From CAZFZT01 sp964523675 (lineage in GTDB: Bacteria; Planctomycetota; Phycisphaerae; Phycisphaerales; SM1A02): a stretch of DNA of 38,561 nucleotides. Position 1 is the stretch's first letter; each line of letters opens with the position of its first letter. Location of the stretch: NCBI GenBank assembly GCA_964523675.1, contig CAZFZT010000024.1:1-38561 (forward strand), given 5' to 3'. Positions 34,398-38,561 of the stretch are shown piece by piece. Under the pieces are notes generated by a model. That model did no database searches and was not told where the DNA came from. It saw only the letters and a program-made list of their open reading frames with translations. A program made the translations under genes and the position numbers.

Positions 34398-34550
34398 AGG
34401 CCGAACTATATCCTCGGCTGGCTTACGAAGTCCAAGCCGCGCCACCACGAATGAGGCGCTTCATGCCATCATGGGGCTGCCCAGTCGGCCTATCGTCGCG
34501 TTCGCTATTCGTTCGACTCTGTTTTAGATGCCCTCGGCAGCACCATATCG

Positions 34551-35888
34551 ATGGACCCGCTCGACATTGCCATGATCGCTGCTCTCCCGATCCTGCTGAT
34601 CCTCAGCGGGTTCTTCTCCGGCTCGGAGACGGCACTCTTTGCGATGACGGAGACGGAGCGTATGCACCTGAAAACCCGCACGGGGAAAGGCGCGGGCTTG
34701 GTAAGCGCCGCCGTTGAATCCCTTCTGCGGGAGCCGCGCATGTTGTTGATCACGGTGCTGTTGGGGAACATGATCGTCAACGTTTCCTACTTCGTGATCA
34801 GCTCCGTGCTCTTGCTGCGAATCTCGCCAGGTCCGCTGAGTGCGACGCTGCTCGCGGTGGGGACGTTACTGGGCGTGATTCTTTTGGGTGAAGTCTTGCC
34901 GAAGATGGCGGCGAACGCACATCGTGAAGGGTTTGCCAGCGTCATCGCGCCGCCGCTCCTTGCAATTCACAACGTGATCGCGCCGCTGCGAATTCTGCTG
35001 GATCGGCTTGTGGTGGCGCCGCTGGCTCGCCTGACCGCTCCGTCCAGCGGGGCGCCGCCACAACTGAATCAGGAAGAGTTGGCGGCATTGCTGGAGCTGT
35101 CAAGCCGTCGCGGTGACATTGATCCGGAGGAACAGCGGATTCTGCGAGAAGTGGTGAACATGAGCCGCCTGCGTGTACGCGATGTCATGACGCCGCGCGT
35201 GCGCATGGCCGCCGTGCCGCTCCGCGCTGATCGCAAGGAGGCAACGACGATTGTGCAGGCATCGCGTCGCAGCGCGCTGCCGGTCTATGAGCGCAACCTT
35301 GATACGATCGTGGGCACGCTCGATGCGCGCAGTTTTCTTCTTGGTAGCGACCATCAAGCCAAGCAAGCTCACAAGAAGCAGCGCGGACGGTCGAAGTCCG
35401 AATTGAGGCCGTACATCCACAAGCCACACTTCGTTCCGCATCTGGTCTCGCTTGATCAACTTCTGGAACACTTCCGCAAGACGCGCGTGCGGTCAGCGAT
35501 CGTCGTTGATGAGTTTGGCGGCACCGCCGGCATCGTCACCATTGAAGATGTCGTTGAACGGCTGGTCGGTGCGTTCGATGAGAGCGAGTCACGCGAGATC
35601 CTGGCGCCACGCCTCATCGGCCTCAACGAGTGGGAAGTGGACGGCAATATGAGCGTGCATGACTGGGCTGACGCGTTCGGCCAGCGCGTGGTGTCGCCTC
35701 AGGTGGCGACGCTCGGCGGTTTGATCATCGATCGCCTTGGGCGCGCGCCTGATGTCGGTGATCGCGTTGGCGTTCAGAACATTGAACTTGAGGTTCTGGA
35801 AGTGGATCGAACGCGCGTCGTGCGGGCTGCTGTGCGGTTGCGTGGCGCGACAGACGAGACGAAGCCGGAGGTCGACCATGACGCTTGA
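34551..35888 (+). CDS. CNNM/CBS-domain membrane protein, HlyC/CorC type
   Basis: This is a 445-residue protein. The N-terminal 180 residues form the CNNM (DUF21) membrane domain: FFSGSETALFAM at the first helix, LLGNMIVNVSYF, and GEVLPKM. Then two CBS domains follow (RDVMTPRVRMAAV, and RSAIVVDEFGGTAGIVTIEDVVE), split by a basic loop of about 40 residues rich in Lys/His. A C-terminal CorC/HlyC domain ends it. Such proteins export magnesium or other divalent ions, with the CBS pair binding ATP. It overlaps the next gene by 11 bases, so the two are coupled and probably form a pair. Confidence 0.9.
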   Translation: MDPLDIAMIAALPILLILSGFFSGSETALFAMTETERMHLKTRTGKGAGLVSAAVESLLREPRMLLITVLLGNMIVNVSYFVISSVLLLRISPGPLSATLLAVGTLLGVILLGEVLPKMAANAHREGFASVIAPPLLAIHNVIAPLRILLDRLVVAPLARLTAPSSGAPPQLNQEELAALLELSSRRGDIDPEEQRILREVVNMSRLRVRDVMTPRVRMAAVPLRADRKEATTIVQASRRSALPVYERNLDTIVGTLDARSFLLGSDHQAKQAHKKQRGRSKSELRPYIHKPHFVPHLVSLDQLLEHFRKTRVRSAIVVDEFGGTAGIVTIEDVVERLVGAFDESESREILAPRLIGLNEWEVDGNMSVHDWADAFGQRVVSPQVATLGGLIIDRLGRAPDVGDRVGVQNIELEVLEVDRTRVVRAAVRLRGATDETKPEVDHDA

Positions 35889-36861
35889 CCTGCTTGGCTA
35901 CATCGCGCTGACAACCACGGGCCTGACCGCCAGCGCCATTTTCTCCGGCATGGAGACCGGGTTGTACACGATCAACCGCGTGCGGCTTGCGGTGCAGGCC
36001 GAACATGGATTGAATGCGGCGCTGCACATCCGCACCTTGATCGAGCGTCCGAATCGCATGCTTGCGACATTGCTGATCGGCAACAATACAGCGAATTACG
36101 CCGGCAGTTTCGGCATCGCTGCGATTCTTGATCACTTCGGCGTGCTGCCTGTCAGTGCAATCTTGATCAATGTCTGCGTCCTCGTCCCTCTGCTCTTCGT
36201 GTTTGGGGAAACTCTGCCGAAGGATCTCTTCCGCACGCACACCGACCGCTGGTCGTATGCGCTGGCCGGAGCGCTCATATGGTGGGATCGGTTGTTGATG
36301 GTGACGGGTCTCTCGCCGCTGGTTCAGGGCTTTGGAGTCGCAGTTGCGAGATTAATCGGCGCGCCGGCGGCTCTCCCCGCCGGAGCGCGCCAGCGCATCA
36401 GTCAACTCATCAAGGAAGGCGTTGCCGCTGGTGTCCTCAGCGAATCTCAAACGACGCTGGCTGACCGCGTACTCTCCATGCGCGATGTGCGCGTTGCGCG
36501 CGTTGCCGTCCCGTGGCGTAAGGTAGCGGTCATGCCGATCAATGCCGAGGGCGGTCGCAGGACGGACCTGATCCGTCGCGGCACTCATGCGAGGATGCCG
36601 GTCGTCGATCAGCGCGGCCGCCCAGTTGGAGTGCTGACCGTTCTGGACGCGATGCTTGAGCCGAATCGGCCGACGCGCGAATTGATGCAGCCGGTGATCG
36701 AGATTGAATCCGGCGCACCGGTACGGGCGGCGCTTCGGCAGATGCGAACATCGGGAAGCAGCCTGGCGATCGTCACCTCTCGCAAGGGCGGCCTTCCAAT
36801 CGGAATCGTGACCTTCAAGGACCTCATCGAGCCGCTCACCGGCGAACTGCATGCGTGGTGA
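35878..36861 (+). CDS. CNNM/CBS-domain membrane protein, short form
   Basis: 327 residues from the ATG at 35878 (MTLDLLGY), overlapping the previous gene by 11 bases; the frame is open from 35737 but the earlier part is inside that gene. The CNNM domain is clear: a first helix with IFSGMETGLYTINRVRL, LLIGNNTANYAGS, and FGETLPKDLF. A CBS pair follows in reduced form (ARVAVPWRKVAVMPI... and SLAIVTSRKGGLPIGIVTFKDLIEPL). No CorC/HlyC domain is present, unlike its neighbour. It may form a heteromer with the longer paralogue; this is inferred from the overlap and the shared family. Confidence 0.87.
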   Translation: MTLDLLGYIALTTTGLTASAIFSGMETGLYTINRVRLAVQAEHGLNAALHIRTLIERPNRMLATLLIGNNTANYAGSFGIAAILDHFGVLPVSAILINVCVLVPLLFVFGETLPKDLFRTHTDRWSYALAGALIWWDRLLMVTGLSPLVQGFGVAVARLIGAPAALPAGARQRISQLIKEGVAAGVLSESQTTLADRVLSMRDVRVARVAVPWRKVAVMPINAEGGRRTDLIRRGTHARMPVVDQRGRPVGVLTVLDAMLEPNRPTRELMQPVIEIESGAPVRAALRQMRTSGSSLAIVTSRKGGLPIGIVTFKDLIEPLTGELHAW

Positions 36862-36977
36862 TGGCGGAGCAGGATGAGGGGCGAAGCTGCCGGTCAAAGC
36901 CGGCGGGAAAAACCGTTGCTCGCTCTGCGCGATGGCGGTACATTGAGCGAGCAGAAACATCTTTCTCAAGGGTCGCC

Positions 36978-37952
36978 ATGGCTTATTCGCGCATTCATAG
37001 ATTGCTTCGTTTGATCTCTCTCATCCAATCCGGCCGGCAATGGAATGCCTGCGCGCTGGCTGTCGAGTGCGGCACCACCGAGCGGACGATCTACCGAGAC
37101 CTCAACGAACTGCAGGGCGCAGGCGTGCCGGTGTATTACAACGAGCGAACCGGGGGTTATGAGATTCTCGGCAGTTTCTTTATGCCTCCGGTGCAGCTCA
37201 CGGCTGAGGAGGCGCTCGCGCTTTCGGCCCTATGTGAACACATCGCTGCGCCCGAGCAGATACCGTTTCTTAAGCCCGCGTGGCGGGCGCTTCACAAGAT
37301 CGAATCGCAATTGCCGCCCTCGATTCAGCGGGAACTGGCTCAACGCACCTCGGCGATCAACATCAAGACCGCACAAGCGATGCCGCCTGATGGCTATGCA
37401 GATGTCTATGACCGGGTGCGGCAGGCGATCACAGAAGGTCGTGTGTTGTGGTGCGAGTATGAACCTGCATCACCCGATGCGGAGCCGGCGGGCTGCTTCG
37501 AGTTTCGTCCGTTTGCGCTCTTCTACTCCGTTCGTGCGTGGTACGCCATCGGTCATCACGCGGAGCGCGATGATCTGCGCTCCTTGAAACTCAATCGCTT
37601 CACGCGCATTGAGTTGACCGATCAGTCGTATGCGCCGCCTGCGGATTTCAATATTGAATCTCATCTGGGCAATGCGTGGCGCATGATTGCCGATGGCGAC
37701 GATGTTGACGTTGAAATCTGGTTTGATGCCGAGTTCGCGCAGACGATCAGCGACACCCTTTGGCACCGAACACAATCGATCGACTGGCACGACGATGGCT
37801 CGTGTACGTTTCGCTGCACGGTGGCTGGATTGTCGGAAATCGAATGGTGGGTGCTCTCGATGGGGCCGCATTGCATGGTGCGCAAGCCGCGCGAACTCGC
37901 AGAGCGCGTCGCCGATCTCGCCCGGCGGACCGCGATGATGTACGGCAAGTGA
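36978..37952 (+). CDS. WYL-domain (YafY-type) transcriptional regulator
   Basis: 324 residues from the ATG at 36978 (MAYSRIHRLL), with CAAGGG upstream. The first 60 residues are an HTH_11 winged helix (RLISLIQSG, CGTTERTIYRDLNELQGAGVPV), and the rest is the WYL domain with a PFALFYSVRAWYAIGHH segment, where the W-Y-A-I core stands for W-Y-L. A C-terminal WCX-like part ends it (EWWVLSMGPHCMV). WYL proteins bind nucleic acid or nucleotide ligands and often control DNA-damage or defence genes. No target is evident here. Its sequence differs from the WYL-type fragment in fabF, so that fragment did not come from this gene. Confidence 0.9.
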   Translation: MAYSRIHRLLRLISLIQSGRQWNACALAVECGTTERTIYRDLNELQGAGVPVYYNERTGGYEILGSFFMPPVQLTAEEALALSALCEHIAAPEQIPFLKPAWRALHKIESQLPPSIQRELAQRTSAINIKTAQAMPPDGYADVYDRVRQAITEGRVLWCEYEPASPDAEPAGCFEFRPFALFYSVRAWYAIGHHAERDDLRSLKLNRFTRIELTDQSYAPPADFNIESHLGNAWRMIADGDDVDVEIWFDAEFAQTISDTLWHRTQSIDWHDDGSCTFRCTVAGLSEIEWWVLSMGPHCMVRKPRELAERVADLARRTAMMYGK

Positions 37953-38004
37953 TGTGCATGCTCACCTGGCCACTGACATGATGTTGTCAGATCAGGGTGT
38001 TAGA

Positions 38005-38048
38005 CTCCCCCCCGGTCTACTGGGGGCGCCGCGCAAATGCCGCGCGGC
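38005..38048. terminator. Two adjacent hairpins between convergent genes
   Basis: The first hairpin has CCCCC at 38009-38013 pairing with GGGGG at 38022-38026, extended by wobble. The second has GCCGCGC at 38028-38034 pairing with GCGCGGC at 38042-38048 around a 7-base loop. They lie between the WYL regulator and the convergent hmgA gene, where a bidirectional terminator is expected. No T-run is present, so the strength is unclear. Confidence 0.4.
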
Positions 38049-38078
38049 CCGGTTCCTGGCCAAAGCCGGGGCGATGCA

Positions 38079-38561
38079 TCACGTCCATGTATCGACCGTC
38101 TTCTCGCGTTCAGGCGCTTCGGCCGGGGCGCTCTTCGCTTGGCCATTGGGCAGATGTTCGCCCGCAAGCGCTCGGGGAAAGTGTTCGCCCTGCCATGACG
38201 CGGGGTAGTGCGGATCGTCCATCTCCAGCGCCTCCTTTGTTGGAAACAGCGGCCGGAACGTGTCGCACATGACGGCGAGCTCGCTCGTGTAGGTTGCGCC
38301 GAGCGACTTCTCGACGGTGCCGGGGTGCGGGCCGTGCGGGATGCCTTGCGGGTGCGCGGTGAACGAGCCGACTTCGATGCCCTTGCGCGCCTTGTAATCG
38401 CCATCCACGTAATACAACACTTCATCCGAGTCGAGATTCGAGTGGTTGTACGGCACAGGAATCGCTTCGGGATGAAAATCCAACATGCGCGGGCAGAATG
38501 AACAGATGACGAAGTTGTGCCCCTCGAATGTCTGATGCGTCGGCGGCGGCAGGTGGTGCTT
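38079..38561 (-). CDS. hmgA: Homogentisate 1,2-dioxygenase, C-terminal part (gene runs off the right edge)
   Basis: The frame is open to the window edge, so only the last 160 residues are seen. Signatures: EGHNFVICSFCPR, then PVPYNHSNLDSDEVLYY with an iron-binding His and Glu set, then a HPQGIPHGPHPG segment with further ligand and substrate residues, and the late TFRPLFPT. The enzyme opens the ring of homogentisate to maleylacetoacetate in tyrosine and phenylalanine breakdown. The tail after PHYPASW is longer than usual, ending in an Ala/Glu-rich stretch. The rest of the pathway is not visible. Confidence 0.9.
   Translation of the reverse strand, partial: KHHLPPPTHQTFEGHNFVICSFCPRMLDFHPEAIPVPYNHSNLDSDEVLYYVDGDYKARKGIEVGSFTAHPQGIPHGPHPGTVEKSLGATYTSELAVMCDTFRPLFPTKEALEMDDPHYPASWQGEHFPRALAGEHLPNGQAKSAPAEAPEREKTVDTWT

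Overview
The window looks like part of a Planctomycetota genome, most likely of the class Phycisphaerae, and probably a metagenome-assembled or draft scaffold. Pointers: a secreted protein ending in two dockerin-like repeats, a PEP-CTERM-type tail, a planctomycete-style prepilin, a baeRF family protein, a murB-ddl-ftsQ fragment with no ftsA or ftsZ behind it, and several classes of dispersed repeat between and inside genes. The assignment is inference; no rRNA is present. A run of ten N at 31564-31573 marks a scaffold gap.

Layout. 1-3.0 kb: 3' part of a cardiolipin synthase, a small Cys-rich protein and a MoxR ATPase. 3.27-5.85 kb: an accessory block with lower G+C in places, holding two tiny ORFs joined to a small gene by ATGA overlaps, an unknown gene, a DUF4365 (Mrr-like nuclease fold) protein and an AbiGi-like protein. 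It is followed by a frameshifted paralogue of one of the small genes and a 21-base tandem repeat. This is the best candidate for an undescribed, possibly defensive, system. 6.4-9.3 kb: prepilin, dockerin-type protein and PEP-CTERM-type protein. 9.3-16 kb: mqnE (menaquinone by the futalosine route), a large CPA2 antiporter fused to USP and PTS-EIIA-like domains, a baeRF protein and a rhomboid protease with TPR-like repeats.

16.1-19.95 kb: a flagellar rod and L-ring operon (unknown gene, flgF, flgG, flgA, flgH) behind a near-consensus sigma-54 site. 20-22.8 kb: two amidohydrolase-family genes in tandem; the second has lost the HxH metal motif and carries a repeat element in its 5' end. 22.9-25.7 kb: ppc. 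25.78 kb: tRNA-Gly(CCC). 25.9-27.05 kb: prfB with an in-frame stop at the classical +1 frameshift place, but the stop is TAA rather than TGA. 27.1-30.0 kb, minus strand: murB, ddl, ftsQ. 30.3-32.1 kb: acpP and fabF; fabF holds the N gap and a foreign-looking WYL-type fragment flanked by a 27-base duplicate, which I read as an assembly error.

32.1-34.4 kb, minus strand: a small unknown gene, an SGNH-type hydrolase and a PA0069/Rv2578c-type radical SAM protein. 34.5-36.9 kb: two overlapping CNNM/CBS membrane protein genes. 37-38 kb: a WYL regulator. The right end holds the C-terminal part of homogentisate 1,2-dioxygenase. Most of the window is ordinary chromosome; the unusual points are the prfB recoding site, the small-ORF/AbiGi block, the repeats that have entered coding or start regions, and the fabF misjoin.
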